Shown here in pieces: positions 32,688 to 41,019 of a DNA stretch of 64,000 bases (position 1 is its first letter; each line of letters starts with the position of its first letter). Location: the NCBI RefSeq assembly GCF_007833215.1, contig NZ_CP042239.1:3780001-3844000 (forward strand). Reading direction: 5' to 3'. A program made the translations under genes and the position numbers. The notes below the pieces were generated by a model, which saw only the letters and a list, made by a program, of their open reading frames with translations, searched no databases and had not been told where the DNA came from. This DNA is from Sphingomonas suaedae (GTDB lineage Bacteria > Pseudomonadota > Alphaproteobacteria > Sphingomonadales > Sphingomonadaceae).

Positions 32688-33878
32688 ATGACATCGAGCC
32701 AGAGCAGCGCGCAATGGACGCGCACCCCGTTGATCCTGTCGTTCGCGGACAATCCGAAGTTCACCGAAACCTACGGGTTTGCGGGCAATTCGGGGCATGT
32801 GAACCTGGAGGGTCAGTTGATGCGCCGTCCGGAGTCGACCGCGCGCACCGTCTATATCTTCATGCATCCCACCTCGGTGCTGCATCTGTTGCCGATGCCG
32901 GTCGCGCTCGCCGATGCCGGGCTCGACGTGCTGTGCGCCGCCAGCCGTTATCCGCGCAACGACGCGGCGCTGATCCAGGAAAAGGTCGCGATCGATCTGG
33001 GCAAGTGGATTGCTTATGCCCGCGAAGAGCTTGGCTATGACAAGGTCGTGCTGCTCGGCTGGTCGGGCGGCGGATCGCTCTCGCTCTTCTACCAGGCGCA
33101 GGCGGAGACGCCGACGATCACGCACACCCCCGCCGGGGATCCGGTCGATCTGGTCGGCGCGGCGCTGCAACCGGCGGACGGGGTTATCTTCATCGCCGCG
33201 CACCTGTCGCGTGCGGAAACGCTGACCGAATGGCTCGACCCGTCGGTGACCGACGAGCTGGACCCGGACAATCGCGATCCCGAGCTGGACATCTACTCGC
33301 CCGATTGCCCCAACCAGCCGCCCTACAGCGCCGAATTCGTCGCCCGCTTCCGCGCCGCGCAGGTCGCGCGCAACCGGCGGATCACGCAATGGGCGCAGGA
33401 CAAGCTCGCCGAACTCAAGGCAGCGGGCGGGGTCGAACAGGAGCGTGCCTTCGTCGTCCACCGCACCATGTGCGACGTGCGCTGGTTCGATCCGGCGGTC
33501 GATCCTTCGGACCGCCGGGTCGGCTGGTCCTATATGGGCGATCCGCGCGCGGTGAATGTCGGGCCTGTCGGCCTCGCGCGCTACACCACGTTGCGCTCGT
33601 GGCTGAGCCAGTGGAGCTATGACAAGTCCAACGCCAAGGGGCCGCTCAATGCGGCGAAGATCCACAAGACGCCGGTGCTGCTGATCGAGAATACGGCGGA
33701 CGAGGCGGTGCCGTCGACGCACAATCCGGCGATCTTCGCGGCGCTGGCGACGCCGGACAAGGAATATGTCCGGCTCGAGGGGGCGACGCATTATTATCTG
33801 GGCCAGCCCGAACTGCTCGCGCGCTGCATCGAGTCGGTGATCGGGTGGAGCCGGCGCAAGGGATTGCTGGCGCCGTGA
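32688..33878 (+). CDS. Alpha/beta hydrolase family protein
   Basis: This 396-residue protein has an alpha/beta hydrolase core with the nucleophile motif GWSGGGS at about residues 124-130, YIFMHPTSVLHL before it and a C-terminal GATHYYLG holding the likely histidine. It is much longer than the esterases in this cluster because of an inserted region of about 100 residues. The stop overlaps the start of the LuxR gene (TGATG). The natural substrate cannot be named; a ring-cleavage or ester intermediate is plausible. Confidence 0.75.
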   Translation: MTSSQSSAQWTRTPLILSFADNPKFTETYGFAGNSGHVNLEGQLMRRPESTARTVYIFMHPTSVLHLLPMPVALADAGLDVLCAASRYPRNDAALIQEKVAIDLGKWIAYAREELGYDKVVLLGWSGGGSLSLFYQAQAETPTITHTPAGDPVDLVGAALQPADGVIFIAAHLSRAETLTEWLDPSVTDELDPDNRDPELDIYSPDCPNQPPYSAEFVARFRAAQVARNRRITQWAQDKLAELKAAGGVEQERAFVVHRTMCDVRWFDPAVDPSDRRVGWSYMGDPRAVNVGPVGLARYTTLRSWLSQWSYDKSNAKGPLNAAKIHKTPVLLIENTADEAVPSTHNPAIFAALATPDKEYVRLEGATHYYLGQPELLARCIESVIGWSRRKGLLAP

Positions 33879-34768
33879 TGCCTGCCGGGCAGATCGACGC
33901 GGCGAGCCCGCGTGATCGCCCGGCGATGGCGACGGGCGGGACCGGCGACGCGCGGCTGACCGCGCGGGCGCTGGCCGATCTGGTTGCCGCGATCGGAAGC
34001 CCGGCATTTCCGAACGCTCTGCTGGATGCGTTGCGAACGCTCGCCGGGGTCGAATTATGTTCGGTGTTCCTGCGCGACCGTGGGGAACATGTCGAACTGA
34101 TCTTCGCGCATGGCGAACTGCCCGGTGTACCCGGATTTCCGCTGCGTGCGTCCCATGCCTATGCCCGCAGCTATTGGCGGTCGGACCGGCAGTTGGCCCG
34201 GCTGGTACAGGCGCCACCCGGCGTGCCCGTAGTAATCCGCCGCCGCGCCTGTGACATTGCTGATCCGGCCTATCGCGCGGTCTGTTACGACCGGGCAGGG
34301 GTGGCGGAGCGAGTCTCGATCCTGTCGCCGGGTCGTCCATGCTTTGCTGTGAACGGCTATCGCACCAGCGGGAGTTCTCCCTTTTCCGCCCAGGATGTCG
34401 AACAGCTGGAGCTACATGCCGGGTTGCTGATCGCCGCGCTGCGCCAGCATCTGCGCGCGGAGCAGGCATGCGGGCCGGTCGGTGATGAAACCGCGCTGGC
34501 GGGGCGGCTGGCGACACTGGACTATGGGCTTAGCGCGCGGGAGGCGGAGATTGTCGCGGCGCTGATGCTGGGCGAAACGCAAGAGGGTATTGCTGCTGCC
34601 AAGCGGTTGTCGGCGACCACGGTCATCACGTACCGCCGCCGTGCCTATGGCAAGCTGGGGGTCGCGAACCGCCGCGACCTGATGGCGCTGCACCGGCGAT
34701 TGATGACCGCGGCGGACCCACTATCAGCGGCGCGAACGCGCCCGCGCGTCGCGCGCGAAAAGGAGTAG
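33878..34768 (+). CDS. LuxR family transcriptional regulator
   Basis: This 296-residue protein ends in a LuxR-type helix-turn-helix at about residues 218-285 (LSAREAEIVAALMLGETQEGIAA, then TTVITYRRRAYGKLGVANRRDLM). The N-terminal 200 residues are a sensor region of GAF-like size, but I cannot assign a domain with confidence. It has no response-regulator receiver, so it probably senses a ligand directly. Sitting between a hydrolase gene and the PQQ-dehydrogenase gene, with overlap upstream and 3 nt downstream, it may control this operon. Confidence 0.82.
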   Translation: MPAGQIDAASPRDRPAMATGGTGDARLTARALADLVAAIGSPAFPNALLDALRTLAGVELCSVFLRDRGEHVELIFAHGELPGVPGFPLRASHAYARSYWRSDRQLARLVQAPPGVPVVIRRRACDIADPAYRAVCYDRAGVAERVSILSPGRPCFAVNGYRTSGSSPFSAQDVEQLELHAGLLIAALRQHLRAEQACGPVGDETALAGRLATLDYGLSAREAEIVAALMLGETQEGIAAAKRLSATTVITYRRRAYGKLGVANRRDLMALHRRLMTAADPLSAARTRPRVAREKE

Positions 34769-34771
34769 GAA

Positions 34772-36862
34772 ATGGCGTTCACCTTCCCGCGGCTACTTCT
34801 CGCGCTCGGCTGTCTGGCGCTGGCGGGGCAGGGTCTTGGCCAGTCGGCGCGCACGGTTGATCACGCGCGGCTGATCGCCGCCGACCGCGAACCGGGCCAG
34901 TGGATGGCGCCGGGGCGCACCTATGGCGAGCAGCGCTTCAGCCCGCTCGACCAGATCAATGCCGACAATGCCGCCAAGCTCGGTCTTGCCTGGTATGCCG
35001 ATATCGCGGTCGATCGCGGGGTCGAGGCCTCGCCGCTGATGATCGACGGCGTCCTCTACAATATCGAGCCGTGGAACGTGACCACCGCCTATGACGCGGT
35101 GACCGGCAGGCAATTGTGGCGCTTCGACCCCCAGGTCGATCGCGAGAAGGGCCGGCTCGCCTGTTGCGACATCGTCACGCGCGGGCTGGCGGCGTGGAAG
35201 GGCAAGGTGATCATCGCGACGCTCGACGGGCGGCTGATCGCGATCGATGCGAAGACCGGCAAGCAGGCGTGGAGCGTCGACACGCTCGAACCCGTCTGGC
35301 CCTATACGATCACCGGCGCGCCGCGCGTGTTCGACGGCAAGGTGATCATCGGCAATTCGGGCGCGGAGGGCGCGGCGCGCGGCTATGTAACCACCTATGA
35401 CGCCGATACGGGCAAGCAGCTGTGGCGCTTCTACACCGTCCCAGGCGACCCGTCGAAGCCGCAGGCGGACAAGGCGATGGAGATGGCCGCGAAGACCTGG
35501 ACCGGCGAATGGTGGAAGCGCGGCGGCGGCGGAACGGTGTGGGATTCGATTGTCTATGACGCCGAACTCGACCTGGTCTATATCGGCGTCGGCAATGGTG
35601 GTCCGTGGCCGCAGAAATATCGCAGCCCCGGCGGCGGCGACAATCTGTTCCTTTCCTCGATCGTCGCGCTCAACGCCAAGACCGGCGACTATGTGTGGCA
35701 CTATCAGACCACGCCGGGCGAGCAGTGGGATTACACCGCCACCCAGTCGATGATCCTCGCCGACCTCAAGATCGAGGGGAAGATGCGCAAGGTGCTGATG
35801 CAGGCACCCAAGAACGGCTTCTTCTACGTCCTCGATCGCGCGACCGGGAAGCTGATCTCCGCCGAGCCCTATGTCGCGATGAACTGGGCGAGCGGGATCG
35901 ACAAGGCGACCGGGCGGCCGATCATGAACCCGGAGGCGAAGTACGGGGAGGTGCCGGTCATCATTACCCCCGGCCCGGGCGGCGGCCATAACTGGCATCC
36001 GATGGCGTACAGCCCGCAGACCGGCCTCGCCTATTTTCCGGTGACCGAGATGTACATGGCCTTCTCGATCAACCCCGATTTCAAGCAAACGCCGGGCAAT
36101 ATGAGCCAGCTCGGCATTTCGACCACCGGCTATGACCTGACGCGCAAGGCGGCGGCGGACTTTGCCGCGAAAAACAACAAATATTGGCTCACCGCCTGGG
36201 ATCCGGTCGCGCAGAAGGAGCGGTGGCGCGTGCCCTACCCGTTGCGCGGCAGCGGCGGCATCCTGGCGACCGCAGGCAATCTGGTATTTCAGGGCACGGT
36301 GCACGGTACCTTCGCGGCCTATCGCGCGGACACGGGCGAGAAGGTCTGGGACATGCCAGTCCAGCAGGTGCCGATCGCGGCACCGATCAGCTATATGATC
36401 GACGGCGTCCAATATATCGCAGTCAATGCCGGATGGGGCGGGGGACTTGGCCATGCGGCGAGCGCCAAGGCCTTCGGCTTTCCGCTGGCGACGCCGCGGC
36501 TGCTGGTATTCAAGCTCGGAGGCACCGAGACGCTACCCGCGATGGCGGAAGCGGCGCCAAAGCTCGAACGCCCGGCGGACACCAAGGCGAGCGCGGAAAT
36601 CATCGCGCGCGGCGAACAACTCTATGCCCAGAACTGCGCCAGCTGCCACGCCGAGCGGGCGCGGGGCGGGGTCAAGGACCTGCGCCGGATGAGCGCTTCG
36701 ACCCATGCGGAGTTCAACGACATCGTGCTCAAGGGCACCCGGATCGAGAAGGGCATGGTCAGCTTCGCCGATGTGCTGTCGCACGGCGATACCGAGGCGA
36801 TCCACGCCTATCTGATCCGGCGCACCAACGAGGATTGGGACGAGATCGCCAAGGGAGAATAA
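34772..36862 (+). CDS. PQQ-dependent quinohemoprotein alcohol dehydrogenase
   Basis: This 696-residue periplasmic enzyme has a signal peptide (first 25 residues), an eight-bladed PQQ beta-propeller with the adjacent-cysteine disulphide C131-C132 (RLACCD), the tryptophan-docking repeats typical of type II enzymes, and a C-terminal cytochrome c domain with a CASCH motif near residue 621-625. Type II quinohemoproteins oxidise alcohols or aldehydes in the periplasm and pass electrons to a cytochrome c. No PQQ biosynthesis gene lies in the window. The cytochrome at 15,235 is a candidate acceptor. It follows the LuxR gene by 3 nt. Confidence 0.9.
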   Translation: MAFTFPRLLLALGCLALAGQGLGQSARTVDHARLIAADREPGQWMAPGRTYGEQRFSPLDQINADNAAKLGLAWYADIAVDRGVEASPLMIDGVLYNIEPWNVTTAYDAVTGRQLWRFDPQVDREKGRLACCDIVTRGLAAWKGKVIIATLDGRLIAIDAKTGKQAWSVDTLEPVWPYTITGAPRVFDGKVIIGNSGAEGAARGYVTTYDADTGKQLWRFYTVPGDPSKPQADKAMEMAAKTWTGEWWKRGGGGTVWDSIVYDAELDLVYIGVGNGGPWPQKYRSPGGGDNLFLSSIVALNAKTGDYVWHYQTTPGEQWDYTATQSMILADLKIEGKMRKVLMQAPKNGFFYVLDRATGKLISAEPYVAMNWASGIDKATGRPIMNPEAKYGEVPVIITPGPGGGHNWHPMAYSPQTGLAYFPVTEMYMAFSINPDFKQTPGNMSQLGISTTGYDLTRKAAADFAAKNNKYWLTAWDPVAQKERWRVPYPLRGSGGILATAGNLVFQGTVHGTFAAYRADTGEKVWDMPVQQVPIAAPISYMIDGVQYIAVNAGWGGGLGHAASAKAFGFPLATPRLLVFKLGGTETLPAMAEAAPKLERPADTKASAEIIARGEQLYAQNCASCHAERARGGVKDLRRMSASTHAEFNDIVLKGTRIEKGMVSFADVLSHGDTEAIHAYLIRRTNEDWDEIAKGE

Positions 36863-36888
36863 TCACCCGGCGATCCCGTCCCGGTCGC

Positions 36889-37386
36889 TCAGCCCTTGCG
36901 GCTGGCCTCGAACAGGAACCAGGCACGCTCCTCGGCCTGATCGGTCCAGTCGTCGAGGATGCCGCTGGTAGCATTGTCCTTCGCCTCGTCGACGATCTCC
37001 TTTGCCTCGCGCAGGATTTCGACGAGCTTGAGATTGTCTTCGCGCAGTTCGACCAGCATCTTGTCCGCGCTGACGAACTCGGCGTCATTGTCCTTGATCG
37101 TCTGGCGGCGGGCGATGTCGCCGATCGAGCGCAGCGTGGTGTTGCCGGTCTTGCGCACGCGCTCAGCGATCGCGTCGGTCGTGGCCAGGATCTGCGTCGC
37201 CTGATCGTCGAGCATCAGGTGATAATCGCGGAAATGCGGGCCCGAGACGTGCCAGTGAAAGTTCTTTGTCTTGAGGTACAGCGCATAGCTGTCGGCAAGA
37301 ATGCCGTTCAGCGCATCCGCCACCGTCTTGGTATCGTTGCGGCTGAGGTCGGTCGGCGTTTTCAGGGCGGCGTCGGTGTCGGCCAT
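36889..37386 (-). CDS. dps: Dps family DNA-binding ferritin-like protein
   Basis: This 165-residue protein has the Dps fold, with the ferroxidase residues in KNFHWHVSGPHFRDYH and the acidic MLDDQATQI helix. Dps proteins form 12-subunit shells that bind iron and protect DNA from peroxide. It marks the start of the housekeeping half of the window and converges on the PQQ-dehydrogenase gene. An inverted repeat GATCA-GTT-TGATC (37,470-37,482) lies upstream of its start and could be an operator, but no OxyR or Fur site was recognised with certainty. Confidence 0.9.
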   Translation of the reverse strand: MADTDAALKTPTDLSRNDTKTVADALNGILADSYALYLKTKNFHWHVSGPHFRDYHLMLDDQATQILATTDAIAERVRKTGNTTLRSIGDIARRQTIKDNDAEFVSADKMLVELREDNLKLVEILREAKEIVDEAKDNATSGILDDWTDQAEERAWFLFEASRKG

Positions 37387-37488
37387 GATCGGGTTCCTTG
37401 CTGATGATTGAGTCGGTGATGAAACGACTCTCTAGCATTTGGGGTCCCTTAGCGTCGCTGCAATTGTCAGATCAGTTTGATCGAGCCC

Positions 37489-38055
37489 TTAGATCACCCG
37501 CAACGCGGCAGCGCCACTGATGACTCCAGCGATCAGTGTGAGCAGGCCGAAGCCGATTCGGAAGCCGCGGATCGGCAATTGCCGCCAGCTTAATTCGCCC
37601 ATCAGCGCGGCGGCGAGATTGACGATCAGGATCGCGGCACAGGCACCGCCCAGCGCAAACCAGGGGGAGGGCGCGCGGACCGCGAAGGCGAGGGTGAAGA
37701 ATTGCGTCGTATCGCCAAGCGCAAGGATGAAGATGCCGAGCAGGGGGGTCAGGAAGGCGCCAAGCCGCCAGCCTTCAAGCCGATCTGGTGCCTTCAGCCG
37801 CCACAGCGCCCCCATCGCCGCGAACATCAGCGCGAGGGCGAGTAGCAACTGCTTCGCGTTGGGCGTCAGGATCGGGGCGATCAACATGCCGCCTGTCGCG
37901 GCGACGGCATTGCCCGCGCCATGGGCGAGCAGTGCGGCAAAGGCAACGGTGAAGGGGCGGCCATAGCGATCGGCCAGGATGGCGGTGAGCCAGGGCGACC
38001 GGTCGCCGATCTGCGTCAGCAGCGCGGCGATAAAGGCTGGGACCGCCGCTTCCAC
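37489..38055 (-). CDS. GDT1/TMEM165 family (UPF0016) membrane protein, atypical
   Basis: This 188-residue protein has six predicted membrane helices in two similar halves, the layout of GDT1-type Ca2+/Mn2+ antiporters. The signature E-x-G-D-(K/R)-(S/T) is altered: the first half reads TQIGDRSPW (glutamine for glutamate) and the second LALGDTTQF (no glutamate). Transport may therefore be lost or changed. The start is probably the GTG at 38,055, which gives the usual short N-terminus; it lies 4 nt after the stop of the upstream gene. Confidence 0.75.
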   Translation of the reverse strand: MEAAVPAFIAALLTQIGDRSPWLTAILADRYGRPFTVAFAALLAHGAGNAVAATGGMLIAPILTPNAKQLLLALALMFAAMGALWRLKAPDRLEGWRLGAFLTPLLGIFILALGDTTQFFTLAFAVRAPSPWFALGGACAAILIVNLAAALMGELSWRQLPIRGFRIGFGLLTLIAGVISGAAALRVI

Positions 38056-38059
38056 CCGG

Positions 38060-38377
38060 TCAGCTGGCGAGTCGGATCGCGCACGCGGCCGCAAAGGCGG
38101 CGCCGGTGCGCGGATCGCTGCGGCCGCAGGCCACCGCGTCGCGCAGCAGCGACAGGCCGTCGGCGATCATAGGGCCGCGCTGTCCCGCCGCCAGCGCCGA
38201 TTCGAGCGCATGGACGATCGGAAGCGCGGGGGTGATGCCATTGGCCGCAGCGATGACCCGGATCGCATCGAGATCGGCGGCAAGTTCGGCGGTCGCTGCA
38301 CGCGCCGCGCGGGCGCCGATCGAATCGATTCGCTGGTTGAGGTCGCTTGCCAGCACCCAGTTCCGTCCCGTCGCCAT
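38060..38377 (-). CDS. Hypothetical protein, 105 residues
   Basis: This alanine-rich soluble protein has no signal peptide or membrane segment. Its sequence suggests a helical bundle (AARAATAELAADLDAIRVIAAA). It ends 4 nt before the GDT1-like gene, so the two are probably co-transcribed. I recognise no family. Codon use matches the neighbours, supporting a real gene. Confidence 0.6.
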   Translation of the reverse strand: MATGRNWVLASDLNQRIDSIGARAARAATAELAADLDAIRVIAAANGITPALPIVHALESALAAGQRGPMIADGLSLLRDAVACGRSDPRTGAAFAAACAIRLAS

Positions 38378-38568
38378 GTCGGCCTCCGCCCGCCTGTATC
38401 ACTCCATCGCGCCAGCGTGCTACAAGATGGTTAACACCTCGCTAATGGCCATCCAGCCTTGACCCCAGACTTGACATTGTCGTGACAAAGCGTCATGCGC
38501 CCACCCCTGACAGCGGTCTGCCAGCGCGCGGCCGCTTTATTCGTTTATACAATATCAGGACCCGGGCG

Positions 38569-38736
38569 ATGGCCAAGCCGACTACCGTCAAGATCAAGCT
38601 CGTCAGCACCGCTGATACCGGCTTCTTCTATGTGACCAAGAAGAACCCGCGCAACCAGACCGAGAAGATGAGCTTCCGCAAGTACGACCCCGTCGTGCGC
38701 AAGCATGTCGAGTTCAAGGAAGCGAAGATCAAGTAA
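38569..38736 (+). CDS. rpmG: 50S ribosomal protein L33
   Basis: This 55-residue protein matches bacterial L33 over its whole length ([20 protein letters not shown], then [20 protein letters not shown]). It contains no CxxC pairs, so it is the zinc-free form. AGGA lies about 8 nt before the ATG. It is a single gene followed by a strong hairpin that includes its stop codon. Confidence 0.97.
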   Translation: MAKPTTVKIKLVSTADTGFFYVTKKNPRNQTEKMSFRKYDPVVRKHVEFKEAKIK

Positions 38737-38758
38737 ACGTCGCGCCAGCGACGTTTAC
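38733..38758 (+). terminator. Hairpin overlapping the rpmG stop codon
   Basis: GTAAACGTCGC and GCGACGTTTAC form perfect 11-bp arms around a GCCA loop. The left arm contains the TAA stop of rpmG. It likely ends or protects the rpmG transcript. Confidence 0.7.
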
Positions 38759-38797
38759 GCAGTCCCGGCGCAGACCGGGACCGCGCGCCACATGCCG

Positions 38798-38828
38798 AGC
38801 CGCAGGAGGATCGCTTCTGCGGCTTTTT
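38798..38828 (+). terminator. Rho-independent terminator
   Basis: AGCCGCAG and CTGCGGCT form 8-bp arms around an 11-nt loop, followed by five T residues. A further GTCCCGG/CCGGGAC hairpin lies just upstream at 38,762-38,781. It follows rpmG. Confidence 0.75.
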
Positions 38829-38890
38829 GTGTGTTTAGGCTGGGCGGCTTGCAGCTGGCGGCCCCGCCCTGCGCCGGGGCGACGGGATGG

Positions 38891-39253
38891 TCACAAAAGC
38901 CCCTGCACCTCTTCCACGAAGCGCATCACCGAGATCGGCTTGGTGACATAGGCGTTGGCGCCTGCGGCACGGATGCGGGCCTCGTCCTCTTGCCCCGCAT
39001 AGGCGGTCACCGCCATCACCGGGATCGTCCGAAGCGCCGGATCGCCGCGCATCCGGCCGATGATGTCCAGCCCGGAAACATGCGGCAGCTGAATGTCCAT
39101 GACGATCAGGTCGGGGTTGAAGCTGCGCGCCGTCGCCACCGCCTCGCGCCCGTCGCGGACCGGTGCGGTCTCGAACCCGTGCGCGCGCAGAAGGTCGCAG
39201 AAAAGTTTGAGATTGAGTTCGTTGTCCTCGACAACCAGCACCCTTTTTGCCAC
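38891..39253 (-). CDS. divK: DivK-type single-domain response regulator
   Basis: This 120-residue protein is a stand-alone CheY-like receiver with the phospho-acceptor D53 (VMDIQLPH), the acidic pocket E9-D10 and the conserved lysine in VTKPIS. The sequence NELNLKLFCDLLRAHGFET, with MDIQLPHVSGLD and MAVTAYAG, is characteristic of DivK, the essential cell-cycle regulator of alphaproteobacteria. It relays signals between the PleC and DivJ kinases and CckA. The GTG at 39,253 has AGGG upstream. It is divergent from the DUF3572 gene, with 54 nt between them. Confidence 0.92.
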   Translation of the reverse strand: MAKRVLVVEDNELNLKLFCDLLRAHGFETAPVRDGREAVATARSFNPDLIVMDIQLPHVSGLDIIGRMRGDPALRTIPVMAVTAYAGQEDEARIRAAGANAYVTKPISVMRFVEEVQGLL

Positions 39254-39307
39254 GCGATCCCTTCGACGAACGATTGGCCAACGAACGATTGGGCGAAGCT
39301 CTAGGCG

Positions 39308-39580
39308 ATGCGCGGCGCGGAGACAAATGACGAGGCGATGACGCTGGCGCTGGCGGCGCTGGCGTGGATCGTCACGGATCTGACGCGCGCCAACCGCCTG
39401 CTTGACCTGACCGGCCTCACCCCCACCGATCTGCGCGCACGGGCCGGAGAGGCGGACGTGCTCGCCGCTGTGCTGGGGTTCCTGGCGGCGCACGAGCCAG
39501 ATCTGATCGCCTGTGCCGATGCGATCGACTGCACCCCTGCGGCGTTGATCGCCGCCCATGCCCGGCTGGAGGGTGAATGA
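39308..39580 (+). CDS. DUF3572 family protein
   Basis: This 90-residue protein matches the alphaproteobacterial DUF3572 family, often found next to divK. It is mostly helical, with ALAALAWIVTD near the N-terminus and LGFLAAHEPDLIACADAI near the C-terminus. Its function is unknown. It overlaps the HAD gene by 4 nt. Confidence 0.8.
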   Translation: MRGAETNDEAMTLALAALAWIVTDLTRANRLLDLTGLTPTDLRARAGEADVLAAVLGFLAAHEPDLIACADAIDCTPAALIAAHARLEGE

Positions 39581-40221
39581 AGCCGTTATTGATTTGCGAC
39601 TGCGACGAGGTGCTGCTGCACATGGTGCGGCATTTCGGCACCTGGCTGGACGAGGCGCACGATATCGAATTCGACATGAGCCACCATGACTGGAGCCGGG
39701 CGATGCGCCCGCGCAACGGCAGCACGCTGTCGCCCGAGGCGATGTGGGGCTATCTGGACGGGTTCTTCCCGGCAGAGATGGGACGCCAGACGCTGGTGCC
39801 GCACGCGCGCGAGGCGCTGGAGGCGCTGTCCAACCTGGCGGATATCGTCATCCTAACCAATCTTCGGGATCATTGCCGCGAGCACCGCATCGCGCAGCTC
39901 GACAGCCACGGAATCGTCCATCGCGTCGAATGCAATCAGGGCGGCAAGGGTGCGCCGGTCGCCCGGCTGGTGGAGGAGCATGGCGCCAGCGTCGCGGTGT
40001 TCGTCGATGATCTGGCCCAGCATCACGAATCGGTCGCACGGGAAGCGCCCCAGGTATTCCGGCTGCACATGATATCCGAACCCGCAATGGCGCGCTTCGT
40101 GCCTGCCGCGCCGCACGCCCATGCCCGGATCGACGACTGGCGCGAGGCGCAGCGCTGGATCTCCGCGCGTTTTAACGCCGGGCAACCGGCCGACACCCTT
40201 CACACCGCTCAGGGAGACTGA
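39577..40221 (+). CDS. HAD superfamily hydrolase
   Basis: This 214-residue protein shows HAD motif I (LICDCDEVLL, D8 and D10), motif II (VILTNL) and an acidic motif IV (FVDDLAQH). Such enzymes remove phosphate from small metabolites. The substrate is unknown. It is coupled by ATGA to the DUF3572 gene and lies 3 nt before the RidA-like gene. Confidence 0.8.
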   Translation: MKPLLICDCDEVLLHMVRHFGTWLDEAHDIEFDMSHHDWSRAMRPRNGSTLSPEAMWGYLDGFFPAEMGRQTLVPHAREALEALSNLADIVILTNLRDHCREHRIAQLDSHGIVHRVECNQGGKGAPVARLVEEHGASVAVFVDDLAQHHESVAREAPQVFRLHMISEPAMARFVPAAPHAHARIDDWREAQRWISARFNAGQPADTLHTAQGD

Positions 40222-40224
40222 CTT

Positions 40225-40695
40225 ATGACCATCACCACCGCCGATGTGCAGGCGCGCCTTGCCGATCTCGGCTTCACTCTGCCCGAAGCCGCCGCGCCGG
40301 TCGCCGCCTATGTTCCGACCGTCACCGTAGGCGGCTTGATGCATATTTCGGGGCAGTTGCCGTTCAAGGACGGCGTCGTGATGACCGGTCGGCTGGGCGA
40401 GGATCGCGACCTCGCTTATGGACAGGAGGCCGCCGAGCGTTGCGGGCTGATGATCGCCGCACAGATCGAAAAGGCGCTGGGCGGTTTCGACCGGCTGGAG
40501 CGGATCGTGAAGCTGGGCGTGTTCGTCAACTCGGACCCTGGCTTCACCCAGCAACCCCAGGTCGCGAACGGCGCATCGGAACTGATGGAAAAGCTGTTTG
40601 GCGAAGCCGGGCGCCATGCCCGCGCTGCGGTGGGCGTCGCGGTGCTGCCGCGCGGCGCTGCGGTGGAGGTCGACGCGGTCGTGGCGGTGCGCTGA
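40225..40695 (+). CDS. RidA/YjgF family protein
   Basis: This 156-residue protein belongs to the RidA family, which removes reactive enamine and imine intermediates. Typical blocks are HISGQLPFKDG, the long middle helix AAERCGLMIAAQIEKALG and the C-terminal GVAVLPRGAAVEVDAVVAV. The canonical R105 region reads AAVGVAVLPRG, without the substrate-binding arginine position of RidA proper, so it is probably an Rid-subfamily member. AGGGAG lies 8 nt before the ATG. Confidence 0.88.
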   Translation: MTITTADVQARLADLGFTLPEAAAPVAAYVPTVTVGGLMHISGQLPFKDGVVMTGRLGEDRDLAYGQEAAERCGLMIAAQIEKALGGFDRLERIVKLGVFVNSDPGFTQQPQVANGASELMEKLFGEAGRHARAAVGVAVLPRGAAVEVDAVVAVR

Positions 40696-41019
40696 GCTTC
40701 TTGAACGCGCCCCGGCGCGTTGTGACGGCACCGGCCCGCTCCCCCGCCCACCCCACCACCCACGGAATCTACTGAATGGGTGGTCGGACGGGGGACCGGG
40801 CGAGTGCTGAACCGTCACAAACGTGACAATTCTGTTGCGCCGCCGCAACAGCTGCGTTCCTTTTGCCGAGGCGGCGCGAAATGGAATTGTGCAGCGCAAC
40901 GAATTGCTGCAACTTTACCGCGGTGGGAGGAAATAGCCACGCCGGGGAAACCCGAGCCAAGGTGGCGAGCCTCCCGCTGCAGGTGGGGACCGAAATCGCA
41001 CCAAGACGAAAGGGATCCC
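40696..41019. other. 324-nt intergenic region with repeat and 5' leader
   Basis: No gene is visible here. The first part holds repeat family A copy 2. The rest contains two short palindromes, GTCAC-AAAC-GTGAC (40,814-40,827) and GTTGCG-CCGC-CGCAAC (40,833-40,848), and leads to the outer-membrane protein gene; these are candidate regulator sites. Confidence 0.5.
40727..40804. repeat. Palindromic repeat family A, copy 2 (diverged)
   Basis: It starts GGCACCGGCCCGCTCCCCC, like copy 1, but the second half (GGGTGGTCGGACGGGGGACC) is more diverged, and the closing arm is imperfect. It follows the RidA-like gene by 31 nt. Confidence 0.75.

Noticed and set aside
32274..34517. A 747-codon minus-strand open frame
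   Set aside because: It overlaps the hydrolase and LuxR genes on the other strand and has an arginine-rich low-complexity sequence typical of spurious frames.
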